Shown: one piece after another, positions 30,143-40,535 of the stretch
Numbering within the stretch: the first letter of the stretch is position 1
Layout: every line of letters begins with the position of its first letter
Source of the DNA: Vibrio ishigakensis
GTDB lineage: Bacteria; Pseudomonadota; Gammaproteobacteria; Enterobacterales; Vibrionaceae
Direction: 5' to 3'
Assembly: GCF_024347675.1 (NCBI RefSeq)
Contig: NZ_AP024881.1
Span: forward strand, 62,001 to 126,000
DNA: 64,000 nt
Made by a program: the position numbers and the translations under genes
The notes under the pieces: generated by a model
Databases searched by the model: none
What the model saw: the letters and a program-made list of their open reading frames with translations, nothing else
Told to the model about the DNA's origin: nothing

Positions 30143-30903
30143 TATATCTTAAACAAAGCCTTAGCATTGTTGTTGGTGATCTCTTCTATCTCTTGGATAG
30201 GGCGCTCGGTGAGATCAGAGATGCGTTTTGCAACTAGCTGCGTGTAGGCAGGTTCGTTACGCTTACCACGGTGCGGGACTGGCGCCAGATATGGGCAGTC
30301 TGTTTCTAGTATTACCTTGCTTAGGTCAAGATGAGGAACCACCTTATCCATACCGCCGTTTTTAAAGGTAGTAACGCCGCCTAGGCCAAGATGAAAGCCT
30401 AACGCATTGATTGCTTGAGCCTCTTCCACACTGCCACCGAAGCAGTGGAATACGCCAGATAGGCTACCATCTTGCTCTTTTTCTAGAAGGGCTAGCGTCT
30501 CTTGGATGGAGTCACGGGTATGAATCACCACAGGTAGATTCATCTCTTTGGCCCAACCTAGTTGAGTAATGAAGGCGTGCTCTTGCTCTGCGCGATAGGT
30601 TTTGTCCCAGTATAGGTCGATACCTATTTCACCTACTGCGATAAAGTTGTGTTTGTCGTACCAGGAGTGTATGGTTTCTAGGGTCTTGTCGACATCTTGG
30701 TCCACATAACATGGGTGTAAGCCCATCATTGAGCGGCAGATATCAGGAAACTGCGCTTCGGTTTCCAGCATAGGTTGTATGGAGTCGAGGTCGATATTCG
30801 GCAGTAAGATATGTTGAATGCCTTGTGCTAATGCTCGTTGAACAACCTCTTCACGGTCTTGATCAAACTCGCTTGCATATATATGGGCGTGGGTGTCTAT
30901 CAT
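30142..30903 (-). CDS. TatD-family metal-dependent hydrolase (DNase)
   Basis: A TIM-barrel metal-dependent hydrolase of the TatD family, whose members act as deoxyribonucleases. Metal-binding blocks are IDTHAHIY, GEIGIDLYWDK, PVVIHTRD, FHCFGGS and LETDCPYLAPVPHRGKRNEP. Length is 253 aa. The sequence differs from E. coli TatD (no MFDIGVNL start) and from what I recall looks closer to homologues in Bacteroidetes (MMGLHPCYV, IDLYWDKT, APVPHRGKRNE), which suggests transfer. It is convergent with the tat operon, whereas E. coli tatD follows tatC on the same strand. Confidence 0.88.
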   Translation of the reverse strand: MIDTHAHIYASEFDQDREEVVQRALAQGIQHILLPNIDLDSIQPMLETEAQFPDICRSMMGLHPCYVDQDVDKTLETIHSWYDKHNFIAVGEIGIDLYWDKTYRAEQEHAFITQLGWAKEMNLPVVIHTRDSIQETLALLEKEQDGSLSGVFHCFGGSVEEAQAINALGFHLGLGGVTTFKNGGMDKVVPHLDLSKVILETDCPYLAPVPHRGKRNEPAYTQLVAKRISDLTERPIQEIEEITNNNAKALFKI

Positions 30904-31010
30904 GAATACAACTAGATTTTAAACTTGATAGTCCAAGTATATATCAGTTGCTATTGGATGTACTGGCTTGAGTACAGGGGCACCTTTATCTTGCTTGAGA
31001 CTAAAACAAT

Positions 31011-31045
31011 AAAACCCCAGCAAGCGTGTTACTTGTTGGGGTTTT
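31011..31045 (-). terminator. Terminator after ahpF
   Basis: A 14-bp stem with one G-U pair (31011-31024 with 31032-31045), flanked by AAAA and TTTT. It ends the leftward ahpF transcript. Confidence 0.8.
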
Positions 31046-31081
31046 GTCTAAAGTGACCCTAGGGCTTGTTGACCTAAGGGA

Positions 31082-32674
31082 TTACGCCTGCTCAGTGGTC
31101 TTCGTCGGAGCAGGGTTGCGGATCAGGTGGTCAAAGGCACCTAGGCTTGCTTTTGCCCCTTCACCCATAGCGATGATGATCTGCTTGTATGGCACGGTTG
31201 TAACGTCACCTGCAGCAAACACACCCTTCATGCTTGTAGCTCCGTGAGCATCTACCACGATCTCGCCACGTGGTGACAGCTCTACCTGAGTCTCTTTTAA
31301 CCATTCGCTATTTGGCATTAGACCGATTTGCACAAAGATACCTGATAGCTCAATCTGTTTTAGCTCGTCTGTGTTGCGGTCTTTGTACTCTAGGCCTGTT
31401 ACACGATTGCCGTCACCTAGCACTTGGGTGGTTTGTGCCATCTTGATGATCTCAATGTTTGGTGTTGAATTGGCCTTGTCGATAAGCACCTGATCGGCAC
31501 GAAGGGTATCAGCAAACTCCAGAACCGTAACATGCTCAACGATGCCAGAAAGGTCGATAGCAGCTTCAATACCTGAGTTACCACCACCGATAACCGCAGT
31601 CTTCTTGCCTTTAAACAGTGGGCCATCACAGTGTGGGCAGTAAGCCACGCCTTTGTTGCGATACTCTTGCTCACCCGGTACGTTCATTTCTCTCCAACGT
31701 GCACCCGTGCTAGTAATCACAGTGCGAGCACGCAGTGTTGCGCCACTTTCTAGCTTCACATGGATGTAACCGTCATCGGTATTTTCAGCATCTATGATGT
31801 TAGCGGCGCGCTGTTCGGTGATGACCTCGACACCATACTCTTTAACGTGTTCTTCAAGGCTAGCGACAAGCTTTGGACCTGTAGTGGCTTTTACTGAGAT
31901 GAAGTTTTCGATAGCCATAGTGTCCATTACCTGTCCGCCGAAGCGCTCAGCCACTACACCGGTGCGAATACCTTTACGCGCAGCATAGATGGCTGCTGAC
32001 GAACCTGCTGGGCCTCCGCCCACAACCAGTACGTCGAAAGGTGCTTGCTGACTAAGGCTAGCTGCTTTCTTCTCTGCTGCGCCTGAATCTACCTTATTTA
32101 GGATCTCTGCCAGAGACATGCGGCCTTGACCAAATAACTCACCGTTCACAAATACACTAGGTACCGCCATAATGTCGCGAGATTTCACCTCGTCTTGGAA
32201 GGCTGCGCCGTCGATCATAGTGGTGCGGATCAGAGGATTGATAGCTGACATCATGTTGAAGGCTTGAACCACCTCTGGGCAGTTCTGGCATGATAGAGAG
32301 ATAAAGATCTCAACCTCTAGCGGCTGTTGAAGTTCTTTTATCTGTTGGATAGTTTCAGCATCTAGCTTGATTGGGTGACCACCACTGTGGAGCAGTGCCA
32401 ACACTAGCGAGGTAAATTCGTGCCCCATAGGCAGGCCGGCAAAACCGATAGCGGTTTGTTTTTCCTGATTAACCACCTGCATGATAGGTTTACGCGAGCT
32501 AGCCTTGTCGTCTAGAACGACGTCGATTTTATCGGTAAGTGATGCAATATCATTGGCTAGCGCTTGCAGCTTGGTTGCGGTCTCGCTGCTATCTAAACTT
32601 AGCACCAGCTGAACATTTGTTTTTAGATTCTCAAGGTATGCTTTTAGTTGTTGCTTCATTGCTTGGTCTAGCAT
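31082..32674 (-). CDS. ahpF: Alkyl hydroperoxide reductase subunit F
   Basis: A flavoprotein that passes electrons from NADH to AhpC. The N-terminal domain has the redox pair SCQNCPEVV (near residues 130-135), the FAD motif is [12 protein letters not shown], and the thioredoxin reductase-like pair is CPHCDG. The NAD motif is [12 protein letters not shown]. Length is 530 aa (E. coli 521). It lies downstream of ahpC, but a strong terminator and a promoter block of its own separate the two genes. Confidence 0.96.
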   Translation of the reverse strand: MLDQAMKQQLKAYLENLKTNVQLVLSLDSSETATKLQALANDIASLTDKIDVVLDDKASSRKPIMQVVNQEKQTAIGFAGLPMGHEFTSLVLALLHSGGHPIKLDAETIQQIKELQQPLEVEIFISLSCQNCPEVVQAFNMMSAINPLIRTTMIDGAAFQDEVKSRDIMAVPSVFVNGELFGQGRMSLAEILNKVDSGAAEKKAASLSQQAPFDVLVVGGGPAGSSAAIYAARKGIRTGVVAERFGGQVMDTMAIENFISVKATTGPKLVASLEEHVKEYGVEVITEQRAANIIDAENTDDGYIHVKLESGATLRARTVITSTGARWREMNVPGEQEYRNKGVAYCPHCDGPLFKGKKTAVIGGGNSGIEAAIDLSGIVEHVTVLEFADTLRADQVLIDKANSTPNIEIIKMAQTTQVLGDGNRVTGLEYKDRNTDELKQIELSGIFVQIGLMPNSEWLKETQVELSPRGEIVVDAHGATSMKGVFAAGDVTTVPYKQIIIAMGEGAKASLGAFDHLIRNPAPTKTTEQA

Positions 32675-32717
32675 GGTCGGCCCTATTTCTTTTTTAATTT
32701 ATGATTCGGTGCGCTTT

Positions 32718-32800
32718 GTTGCGCTGATGGGGTTATATTGCCGTGAATCTCTTGATAGATAAAATCGAACGTTTCTATTAAATTGGTAGGCAAAATCTAT
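32718..32800 (-). promoter_or_regulatory. ahpF promoter with OxyR-like site
   Basis: On the top strand CTAT (32775-32778), GTAG (32786-32789) and CTAT (32797-32800) are each separated by exactly 7 bases, which is the spacing of OxyR quarter-sites (ATAG-N7-CTAT tetrads), with one quarter off-consensus. The block 32718-32742, including a GGCAATATAA-type -10 region on the bottom strand, is nearly identical to the one before ahpC. Confidence 0.65.
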
Positions 32801-32814
32801 TAATTGAATAAAAA

Positions 32815-32841
32815 AAAGCCACCCGTTTGGTAGGTGGCTTT
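32815..32841 (-). terminator. Terminator after ahpC
   Basis: AAAGCCACC (32815-32823) pairs with GGTGGCTTT (32833-32841), and the leftward strand continues into T7. It separates ahpC from ahpF. Confidence 0.85.
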
Positions 32842-32851
32842 GACTTAAAAT

Positions 32852-32890
32852 GGTACACCAATCCCCCTAGGAGCGAGGGCAAGGTGTACC
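32852..32890 (-). repeat. Inverted repeat just downstream of the ahpC stop
   Basis: GGTACACC (32852-32859) and GGTGTACC (32883-32890) are perfect inverted copies 23 bases apart, directly before the ahpC terminator. It may protect the ahpC mRNA 3' end. Confidence 0.5.
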
Positions 32891-32901
32891 CACGGATTTG
32901 T

Positions 32902-33459
32902 TTAGATCTTGCCTACTAGGTCAAGAGAAGGAGCTAGAGTTTCTTCGCCTTCTTTCCATTTTGCTGGGCAAACTTCGCCTGGGTTAGCTGCAACATACTG
33001 AGCTGCTTTTACCTTACGCATCAGGTCTTCAGCATCACGACCAATACCTTCAGCAGTGATTTCCATTGCTTGGATAACGCCTTCTGGATCGATTAGGAAT
33101 GTAGCGCGGTCTGCAAGACCTTGGCCTTCACGCATAACACCGAAGTTGTTGGTGATAGTCCCAGTTTGGTCACCTAGCATGTAGTAGTTGATCTTGCCGA
33201 TAGTATCTGAGCTGTCGTGCCATGCTTTGTGAGTGAAGTGTGTGTCAGTAGATACTGAGTAAACCTCAACGCCACGGCTTTGTAGCTCTTCGTAGTGATC
33301 CGCTAGGTCACCTAGCTCAGTTGGACATACGAAAGTGAAGTCTGCTGGGTAAAAGAAGAATACAGCCCATTTGCCTTTAACGTCTTGTTCAGTGATTTCT
33401 ACAAAATCACCGTTTTTGAATGCAGTGGCTTTAAATGGTTTGATTTCCGTATTGATCAT
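32902..33459 (-). CDS. ahpC: Alkyl hydroperoxide reductase subunit C (peroxiredoxin)
   Basis: A typical two-Cys peroxiredoxin that reduces peroxides. The peroxidatic cysteine is C45 in [11 protein letters not shown] and the resolving cysteine is C164 in GEVCPAKW. Length is 185 aa (E. coli 187). It is transcribed leftward ahead of ahpF and divergent from hemB. An OxyR-like site lies 95-120 bases before the start. Confidence 0.96.
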   Translation of the reverse strand: MINTEIKPFKATAFKNGDFVEITEQDVKGKWAVFFFYPADFTFVCPTELGDLADHYEELQSRGVEVYSVSTDTHFTHKAWHDSSDTIGKINYYMLGDQTGTITNNFGVMREGQGLADRATFLIDPEGVIQAMEITAEGIGRDAEDLMRKVKAAQYVAANPGEVCPAKWKEGEETLAPSLDLVGKI

Positions 33460-33496
33460 AAGTTAATTCTCTCTATTTGATTGTTTGTTAGCGTCC

Positions 33497-33579
33497 GTTG
33501 CGCTGATGGGTTTATATTGCCCTCGGAGCGTGCATTGATAAATTCAATAGTTTCTATTGATTTAGTAGGCAAAACCTAT
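33497..33579 (-). promoter_or_regulatory. ahpC promoter with OxyR-like site
   Basis: CTAT (33554-33557), GTAG (33565-33568) and CTAT (33576-33579) on the top strand are spaced by 7 bases each, as in the ahpF promoter. The 25-base block at 33497-33521 differs from the ahpF copy at one position. Confidence 0.68.
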
Positions 33580-33705
33580 CAAATAGGGATGAGGTGCCTG
33601 TTTTGATAGTTAAATGGCTTAATTTAACCCGCTAAGCGGTTCTAATTTTTTGTATACGACACAATTAACTACCTCTGTAAGTGGTATGATTTACCCCAGT
33701 ATTAG

Positions 33706-34737
<1,032 letters not shown>

Positions 34738-34755
34738 GTAAAACTCAATTTTGAG

Positions 34756-34777
34756 CCCCCATTTTTGGGGGTTCTTT
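34756..34777 (+). terminator. Terminator after hemB
   Basis: CCCCC (34756-34760) pairs with GGGGG (34767-34771), followed by a broken T tract (TTCTTTC). The call is of moderate strength. Confidence 0.6.
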
Positions 34778-34886
34778 CTCATTTGGGATATAAAAGCCGT
34801 TTGCTTACCCAAACCACTTTCACAACGACTATATTTTCCTAGCTGTATCTGAATGCGAACAAGGCTTTCGTTGCGCAACAAAATCT

Positions 34887-35037
34887 TTTTCCACATACGG
34901 CGATCGATCAAGGATCTAATGTGCGATCGGTTGATCTTATTTAACTTATTGTTTTTAAATTAATTTTTGTCTTTTGTTTAGAGTTTATCTACAACGTTTT
35001 TTATTCATACAAGAATTTGCACACAAAGTTATCCACA
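34887..35037 (+). promoter_or_regulatory. DnaA boxes and a GATC cluster in the polA upstream region
   Basis: A consensus DnaA box TTATCCACA is at 35029-35037. One-mismatch boxes are TTATCTACA (34985-34993) and TTTTCCACA (34887-34895), all in the same orientation. Five Dam sites (GATC) lie within 35 bases at 34902, 34906, 34913, 34925 and 34933, followed by a very AT-rich stretch (34937-35010). This accounts for most of the 413-base gap between hemB and polA. DnaA is reported to stimulate polA in E. coli, so a regulated promoter is the simplest reading. Confidence 0.65.
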
Positions 35038-35150
35038 GGCCAAGGCTGTTGAGAACAACTTTTTGACCTTGCTTTAAAAGGGCTAGCGTAGATAAGCAAT
35101 ATTACTCATGGCATCCTATACCTAAGTGATCTATTAGGACTAAACATTAC

Positions 35151-37943
35151 ATGGCCACTGTTCCTGAAAATCCGTTGATTCTTATCGACGGCTCCTCTTA
35201 TCTGTATCGAGCATTTCATGCTTTCCCTGGCACCATGAGTAATGGTGAACACCCAACCAACGCCGTTTACGGTGTAGCGAATATGCTTAGAAGCATGATG
35301 CGCCAATTCTCTAGCGAGCGTATCGCGGTTATCTTTGATGCTAAGGGTAAGACCTTCAGGGACGATATGTACCCTGAGTACAAGGCGAATCGCCCACCTA
35401 TGCCAGATGATCTGCGCAGTCAGATTGAACCTCTGCACAATCTTATTCGCGCTATGGGCTTGCCACTTATCTCAATTCCTGGGGTAGAGGCAGATGATGT
35501 TATCGGCACATTAGCTGCTGCGGCATCCAAAAAGGGCATGCCTGTTCTGATCAGCACCGGTGATAAAGATATGGCTCAGCTGGTGGATGAGAACGTTACC
35601 CTTATCAATACCATGACCAATGTGGTTATGGGCCGTGAGGGCGTGGTAGAGAAGTTCGGTATTCCGCCAGAGCTTATCATCGATTATCTGGCGCTTATGG
35701 GCGACAAAGTGGATAACATTCCTGGTGTACCGGGTGTGGGTGACAAGACGGCAACTGCACTGTTGCAAGGTATCGGTGGTCTAGATGCGCTGTATGACAA
35801 CCTAGATGATATTGCACCTCTTGGCTTCCGCGGTTCTAAGACCATGGCTAAGAAACTTACCGAGCACAAAGACGCGGCATATCTTTCTTATAAGCTAGCG
35901 ACTATCAAGCTCGATGTTGAGCTTGAGGTTACCCTTGAAGAGCTGGTAAAAGCTCAGCCAGATAAAGACCAGCTTATCAGCCTGTATGGCCAGCTTGCGT
36001 TCAAGTCTTGGCTTAACGAACTGCTTGAGGGTGGCACCGGTGAAATCAAAGCCGATGAGAAATCAGGCCGAATTGCTTCTTCTTCACCTGCTGCAACGGC
36101 GGCGCAAGCCGCTGCGGTTAAGATTGACCGTAGCAAGTATGAAACCATCCTAGAGAAGGCTCAGTTTGAGGCTTGGCTTGAGAAACTCGCCAAGGCAGAC
36201 GTGTTTGCTATCGATACTGAGACCGACAGCCTAGATTACATGGTAGCTAACCTAGTGGGTGTTTCTTTTGCTACTGCTGAGGGTGAGGCTGCCTATGTTC
36301 CAGTGGCGCACGATTATCTGGATGCTCCAGAGCAACTAGACCGCGACTATGTGGTTGAGCAGCTCAAGCCCCTTTTAGAAGATGAGAACCAAGCCAAGGT
36401 GGGTCAGAACCTGAAGTATGATGCTTCGGTATTATCTCGCTATGGTATTGAAATGCGCGGTATCGCCTTTGATACCATGTTAGCTTCTTATGTTTACAAC
36501 AGCGTTGGCGGCAAGCATGACATGGACAGCTTGGCACTACGCTTCCTACAGCATCCATGCATCTCGTTCGAACAGATTGCAGGTAAAGGTAAAAAACAGC
36601 TGACCTTCAACCAGATCGATCTAGAGCAGGCTTCTCCTTATGCGGCGGAAGACGCAGATGTCACCCTAAGACTGCACAATCATATCAATGCTTTGCTTGA
36701 GGCGGATGAAAAGCTCAACCGCGTCTACAAAGAGATCGAGATGCCATTGGTGCCTGTACTATCTCGCATCGAGCGTACTGGTGTATTTATCGATGACATG
36801 TTGCTATCAGCGCAATCTCAAGAGATTGCTCAGCGTTTGGATGAGCTAGAAGCCAAAGCATATGAGTTGGCAGGTAAAGAGTTCAACCTAAGCTCGCCAA
36901 AACAGCTACAGGCCATCTTGTTTGATGAGATGAAGCTTCCGGTTATCAAGAAGACCCCATCGGGTGCACCTTCGACCAATGAAGAAGTGCTACAAGAGCT
37001 AGCGCTAGACTATCCTCTGCCCAAGCTGATCCTTGAGTATCGTGGTCTGGCGAAGCTGAAGTCTACCTATACAGATAAGCTACCTAAGATGATCAACCCG
37101 ACCACAGGTCGAGTGCACACCTCATATCATCAGGGGGTGACGGCGACAGGTCGTTTGTCATCTACCGATCCAAACCTGCAAAACATCCCGATCCGCAATG
37201 AAGAGGGGCGTCGCATTCGTCAGGCTTTTGTTGCGCCACACGGCTGGAAAATTCTAGCAGTGGACTACTCTCAGATTGAATTGCGCATCATGGCGCATCT
37301 GAGTGGTGACCAAGCATTGCTGGATGCTTTCCGTGAGGGTAAAGATATCCACGCTGCGACTGCAGCAGAGATCATCGGTGTTGATATCGATAGCGTTTCT
37401 AGCGAGCAACGTCGCCGTGCTAAGGCGGTTAACTTCGGTCTTATTTACGGCATGAGTGCGTTTGGCTTGGCAAAACAGCTGGGTATTCCTCGCGGTGAGG
37501 CACAGCACTATATGGATACCTACTTCGAGCGCTATCCTGGTGTGATGCAATATATGGAAGATACCCGCTCTCAAGCGAGCGAGCAGGGGTACGTGGAAAC
37601 CCTATATGGTCGCCGCCTGCATCTTCCAGAGATTAAATCTCGTAACGGAATGCGTCGAAAAGCGGCTGAGCGCGCGGCAATCAATGCACCAATGCAGGGC
37701 ACGGCAGCAGACATTATTAAGAAGGCAATGTTGCTGGTTGATGAGTGGATCGAAGCACAAACCGGTGAGCCAAAAGTACGTATGTTGATGCAGGTACACG
37801 ATGAATTGGTGTTTGAAGTTCGTGAAGATGCCTTACAGGATGTTGAAAGTAACATACAGAAATTGATGGAATCGGCTGCCGAACTGGATGTTCCACTGGT
37901 TGCGGATGCAGGTCATGGTGACAACTGGGATCAAGCCCACTAG
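35151..37943 (+). CDS. polA: DNA polymerase I
   Basis: Gap-filling and Okazaki fragment-maturing polymerase. The 5' nuclease domain covers about residues 1-290 ([39 protein letters not shown]). The 3'-5' exonuclease domain is intact ([13 protein letters not shown]). Polymerase motifs are A ([17 protein letters not shown]), B ([19 protein letters not shown]) and C ([11 protein letters not shown]). Length is 930 aa (E. coli 928). AGGA lies about 9 bases before the ATG. It is followed by spf, as in E. coli. Confidence 0.97.
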   Translation: MATVPENPLILIDGSSYLYRAFHAFPGTMSNGEHPTNAVYGVANMLRSMMRQFSSERIAVIFDAKGKTFRDDMYPEYKANRPPMPDDLRSQIEPLHNLIRAMGLPLISIPGVEADDVIGTLAAAASKKGMPVLISTGDKDMAQLVDENVTLINTMTNVVMGREGVVEKFGIPPELIIDYLALMGDKVDNIPGVPGVGDKTATALLQGIGGLDALYDNLDDIAPLGFRGSKTMAKKLTEHKDAAYLSYKLATIKLDVELEVTLEELVKAQPDKDQLISLYGQLAFKSWLNELLEGGTGEIKADEKSGRIASSSPAATAAQAAAVKIDRSKYETILEKAQFEAWLEKLAKADVFAIDTETDSLDYMVANLVGVSFATAEGEAAYVPVAHDYLDAPEQLDRDYVVEQLKPLLEDENQAKVGQNLKYDASVLSRYGIEMRGIAFDTMLASYVYNSVGGKHDMDSLALRFLQHPCISFEQIAGKGKKQLTFNQIDLEQASPYAAEDADVTLRLHNHINALLEADEKLNRVYKEIEMPLVPVLSRIERTGVFIDDMLLSAQSQEIAQRLDELEAKAYELAGKEFNLSSPKQLQAILFDEMKLPVIKKTPSGAPSTNEEVLQELALDYPLPKLILEYRGLAKLKSTYTDKLPKMINPTTGRVHTSYHQGVTATGRLSSTDPNLQNIPIRNEEGRRIRQAFVAPHGWKILAVDYSQIELRIMAHLSGDQALLDAFREGKDIHAATAAEIIGVDIDSVSSEQRRRAKAVNFGLIYGMSAFGLAKQLGIPRGEAQHYMDTYFERYPGVMQYMEDTRSQASEQGYVETLYGRRLHLPEIKSRNGMRRKAAERAAINAPMQGTAADIIKKAMLLVDEWIEAQTGEPKVRMLMQVHDELVFEVREDALQDVESNIQKLMESAAELDVPLVADAGHGDNWDQAH

Positions 37944-37974
37944 TCTAGTTTTTCATCATATTTCGCCTAAACAG

Positions 37975-38005
37975 AGAGCCAACTCACAGAGTTGGCTCTT
38001 TTTTT
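37975..38005 (+). terminator. Terminator after polA
   Basis: A 10-bp perfect stem (37975-37984 with 37990-37999) and a CACAG loop, followed by T7. Confidence 0.88.
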
Positions 38006-38084
38006 GTGCAGTTGCACCAGTTTGGTGAATCGATTGGCGTACGTTGTAAAACTCAATCTGATTGAAAAAAAACTACAAAAAGTG

Positions 38085-38113
38085 TTTGCAAATGGTCTCA
38101 GATCGGGTAAATT
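38085..38113 (+). promoter_or_regulatory. Promoter of Spot 42 RNA
   Basis: A -35 element TTTGCA (38085-38090) and a -10 element TAAATT (38108-38113) are 17 bases apart, and the -10 ends 7 bases before the RNA start at 38121. In E. coli this promoter is repressed by CRP-cAMP; no clear CRP site was seen here. Confidence 0.7.
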
Positions 38114-38120
38114 TAATCGC

Positions 38121-38228
38121 GTAGGGTACAGAGGTAAGATGTTCCATCTTTCAGACCTTTTGTTTCACGTTATTTGAATTTTACTAAATTCACACGCCTC
38201 AGCCGTTTATTTGGCTGAGGCGTTTTTT
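38121..38228 (+). ncRNA. spf: Spot 42 small RNA
   Basis: An Hfq-dependent regulatory RNA of about 108 nt that base-pairs with mRNAs of secondary carbon metabolism in enterics. The 5' end GTAGGGTACAGAGGTAAGAT is identical to the known Spot 42 start, and TTTCAGACCTTTT follows. The 3' end is a terminator hairpin (CGCCTCAGCC ... GGCTGAGGCG, then T6). Its position between polA and engB is the conserved one. The region after it (38229-38424) holds no gene I can support. Confidence 0.95.
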
Positions 38229-38430
38229 ATTGTGCTAAAGAAAGTTTTAGCCACTGCTCTGGTTGGCTTTACTAAGGTTATTATCCGCAGCTTAATAGCT
38301 CCAAAGCCAGTTTTCTAAATAAGATAATTACTAAGGTGCTGTTTTTTACACCGTAGCAATTAGAGCCTAATTGATGCTTCTACCAGCCGACTTAGCGTCT
38401 AAGGCTAGGTATGAAAGTTACAAACAAAAA

Positions 38431-38450
38431 ACGCGACCCTAGGGTCGCGT
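38431..38450 (-). terminator. Terminator after engB
   Basis: A perfect 20-base palindrome (ACGCGACCCT/AGGGTCGCGT) is flanked by A6 on the left, read as T6 on the leftward strand. It ends the engB transcript. Confidence 0.85.
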
Positions 38451-38476
38451 TTTGTCTATCTATATAGGCAAGATGA

Positions 38477-39139
38477 TTACTCTTGCTCATCTCCAGCTTC
38501 TTCATCTATCTCTGCCATTTCAAATGCAGGAGCAAACCAGGTATCTAGCTTGGCACGAAGTTGGTCAACACCGATGCCTTTTAGAGAAGAGAAAACATCT
38601 ACCTGAACATCACCACCAAAACCCAGTGACGATTCACGGATCTTAAGTAGGGTCGCTTTACGTGCGCCACTCTTCAGTTTATCTGCTTTAGTCAGTAGCA
38701 CCTGAACTGGGATGCCTGAATCTACTGCCCAGTAGATCATCTGTTGGTCGAGGTCTTTCATCGGATGGCGGATATCCATCAGAACCACTAGGCCTTTTAG
38801 ACACTCACGCTTTTGTAGATACTCACCTAGGCTCTTTTGCCACTTCTTTTTCATTTCCAGTGGAACTTGAGCAAAGCCGTATCCTGGCAAATCCACTATA
38901 TGACAGTTTTCATCCACCTTAAAAAGGTTAATTAATTGTGTACGACCAGGGGTTTTACTGGTCTTAGCTAGGCTTCTTTGGTTGGTGAGGCGGTTTAGAG
39001 CACTCGACTTGCCCGCATTTGAGCGGCCAGCAAACGCGATTTCAATGCCTTCGTCCGCTGGCATATGGCGGATATCTGGCGCACTGGTTATAAAATGCGT
39101 GTTTTGATAATGAATTTTTGCGCTCACTGTTAACTCCAT
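38477..39139 (-). CDS. engB: Ribosome biogenesis GTP-binding protein EngB (YsxC/YihA)
   Basis: An essential GTPase for large-subunit assembly. G motifs are G1 [10 protein letters not shown]3 DLPGYGFA and G4 LTKADKL; the Thr-containing switch region ([13 protein letters not shown]) is conserved. Length is 220 aa (E. coli 210), with an acidic C-terminal tail. It is leftward, convergent with polA-spf, and divergent from the cytochrome c4 gene. Confidence 0.95.
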   Translation of the reverse strand: MELTVSAKIHYQNTHFITSAPDIRHMPADEGIEIAFAGRSNAGKSSALNRLTNQRSLAKTSKTPGRTQLINLFKVDENCHIVDLPGYGFAQVPLEMKKKWQKSLGEYLQKRECLKGLVVLMDIRHPMKDLDQQMIYWAVDSGIPVQVLLTKADKLKSGARKATLLKIRESSLGFGGDVQVDVFSSLKGIGVDQLRAKLDTWFAPAFEMAEIDEEAGDEQE

Positions 39140-39339
39140 CGCGACTTTGTGTAGTCGGTTGATTACTTTTTTGTGAAATTGTGTAAAATGACCGTGCTCG
39201 GCATCAGTTCGCCTATTCTAACACGACAAAAGGCGGCACCTAGGGCTAGTTGCCCATTTCAGGTACTTTTTTCAAACCCGATAATAAATAACTCTGAGCA
39301 AATTGTAGTTTCGGAAGCTCAAACAAGTAATGGAATGTC

Positions 39340-39957
39340 ATGAAAAAATTAGCGCTAATCTTCTCTGTTTTGGTCAGTTGTTCGGCTATGGCGAGCGGCA
39401 ATATCGAAGCGGGTAAAGCAAAATCAGAAACGTGTGCTGCCTGTCACGGTGTTGATGGTAACAGCATGATCACCACCTATCCTAAGCTGGCTGGTCAACA
39501 CGCCAAGTACCTTGAGAAACAGCTTAAAGACCTTAAGCTAGGTGCAACCAGTGGCGGTAAGCAAGGTCGTTGGGACCCTGCGATGAGTGCAATGGCTCTA
39601 CCTCTAAGCGAAGAGGATATGGCGGATATCTCTGCTTACTATGCCTCTCTTCCTATCTCAGAGAATACGACTCCTGAGAACGTTGTTGAGCAGGGCCGCG
39701 AGCTTTATCTAGCTGGCGACGCTGAGCGTGGCATTACAGCTTGTGTGGCTTGTCATGGTCCGCGTGGTAATGGTACTAGCCTGTCGGGCTTCCCTAAGAT
39801 CTCAGGTCAGCATGCTGATTATATTAAGGCTTCACTACAGAAGTTTGCCTCTGCAGAGCGTAACAATGACCTGAATGGTATGATGCACGACATTGCGAAG
39901 AAGCTGACTGAAGAAGAGATGGACGTTCTATCTAAGTACGTTGGCGGCCTTCACTAG
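39340..39957 (+). CDS. Periplasmic dihaem cytochrome c4
   Basis: An electron carrier with two class I cytochrome c domains. A Sec signal peptide (MKKLALIFSVLVSCSAMAS) precedes the mature protein. Haem sites are CAACH (residues 32-36) and CVACH (135-139). Each domain has a later methionine suitable as the axial ligand (AMSAMALPL; LNGMMHDIA). Length is 205 aa, usual for cytochrome c4. It is a single gene with its own terminator, next to engB, as in other gammaproteobacteria. Confidence 0.92.
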   Translation: MKKLALIFSVLVSCSAMASGNIEAGKAKSETCAACHGVDGNSMITTYPKLAGQHAKYLEKQLKDLKLGATSGGKQGRWDPAMSAMALPLSEEDMADISAYYASLPISENTTPENVVEQGRELYLAGDAERGITACVACHGPRGNGTSLSGFPKISGQHADYIKASLQKFASAERNNDLNGMMHDIAKKLTEEEMDVLSKYVGGLH

Positions 39958-39976
39958 TAGAGCCAATCGAATGACC

Positions 39977-40004
39977 AAGCCTCGAGTTTTCTCGGGGCTT
40001 TTTT
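39977..40004 (+). terminator. Terminator after the cytochrome c4 gene
   Basis: AAGCCTCGAG (39977-39986) pairs with CTCGGGGCTT (39991-40000), with one G-U pair and a T4 loop, and is followed by T4. Confidence 0.8.
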
Positions 40005-40157
40005 GTGTCTTTTATCCTCCAAAGCGTTGAGAGATTGGCTATCTAGCCTACAAATTTGCATTTGTATTATTACTTAAATAACTGAAAATTATGGTTTTTA
40101 TTACCAATTGATAAAACTGTGATCTGGATGGTTTGTAACCGGATTGCATATTTTTAC

Positions 40158-40452
40158 AGCAGGAGTAGAGTAGGCGGTGTCGAAAGGAAGCGATGGCACT
40201 AAAGGCTTGGTGTCTTCATCAGGACGATTTAGGGAGTGGCTTCGCAAAGCGCGAATCGTGGGAAAACATCGGATGGTTTGATTTCTCAGGTCGAGAACCC
40301 AGATAGGAATGGCAAAGGAACCGCCACCGCAAACGGAAAATTGCTAGGGACTGTAAAACTCATTAGGAAGATGAAAAACAAAAAATTCTGGCAAGGAAAG
40401 CGCTAAAAACAAAAGGAATTTTGAGAGCGATAGGGCAACCTATCGCTTTTTT
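40158..40452 (+). ncRNA. CsrB/CsrC-family regulatory RNA (CsrA-sequestering)
   Basis: About 295 bases in a 578-base gap with no open frame. The strand carries about 13 GGA motifs, most in AGGA, AAGGAA or ANGGA context: near 40162, 40186, 40222, 40233, 40261, 40271, 40305, 40317, 40335, 40348, 40366, 40395 and 40415. Several sit in the loops of short local repeats. It ends in a strong terminator, GCGATAGG (40427-40434) with CCTATCGC (40439-40446), then T6. This is the hallmark of RNAs that titrate CsrA. Vibrios have several copies, and which one this is cannot be told. The 5' end is estimated from a CATATT element at 40147-40152. Confidence 0.88.
40427..40452 (+). terminator. Terminator of the Csr-type RNA
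   Basis: A perfect 8-bp stem with a GCAA tetraloop, followed by T6. Confidence 0.88.
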
Positions 40453-40535
40453 ATTTTCTGGAATTGCGGAATTTTTCTACACTCTTTCCTCATATTTTGG
40501 TAAGTTGCGCCTCTTATTGATTTCAGGCGTCTCGA

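Noticed and set aside
34887..35037. The chromosomal replication origin itself
   Set aside because: Only three DnaA boxes are seen, and the usual oriC neighbours (mioC, mnmG) are absent; in vibrios oriC lies beside those genes.
37992..38177. A 61-codon rightward frame after polA
   Set aside because: It begins in the polA terminator and runs across the Spot 42 promoter and RNA, so it is a chance frame.
40060..40100. A GacA/VarA-type box upstream of the Csr-type RNA
   Set aside because: Segments such as TGTATTATTACTTA have the wrong half-site spacing for TGTAAG-N6-CTTACA, so no site is claimed.
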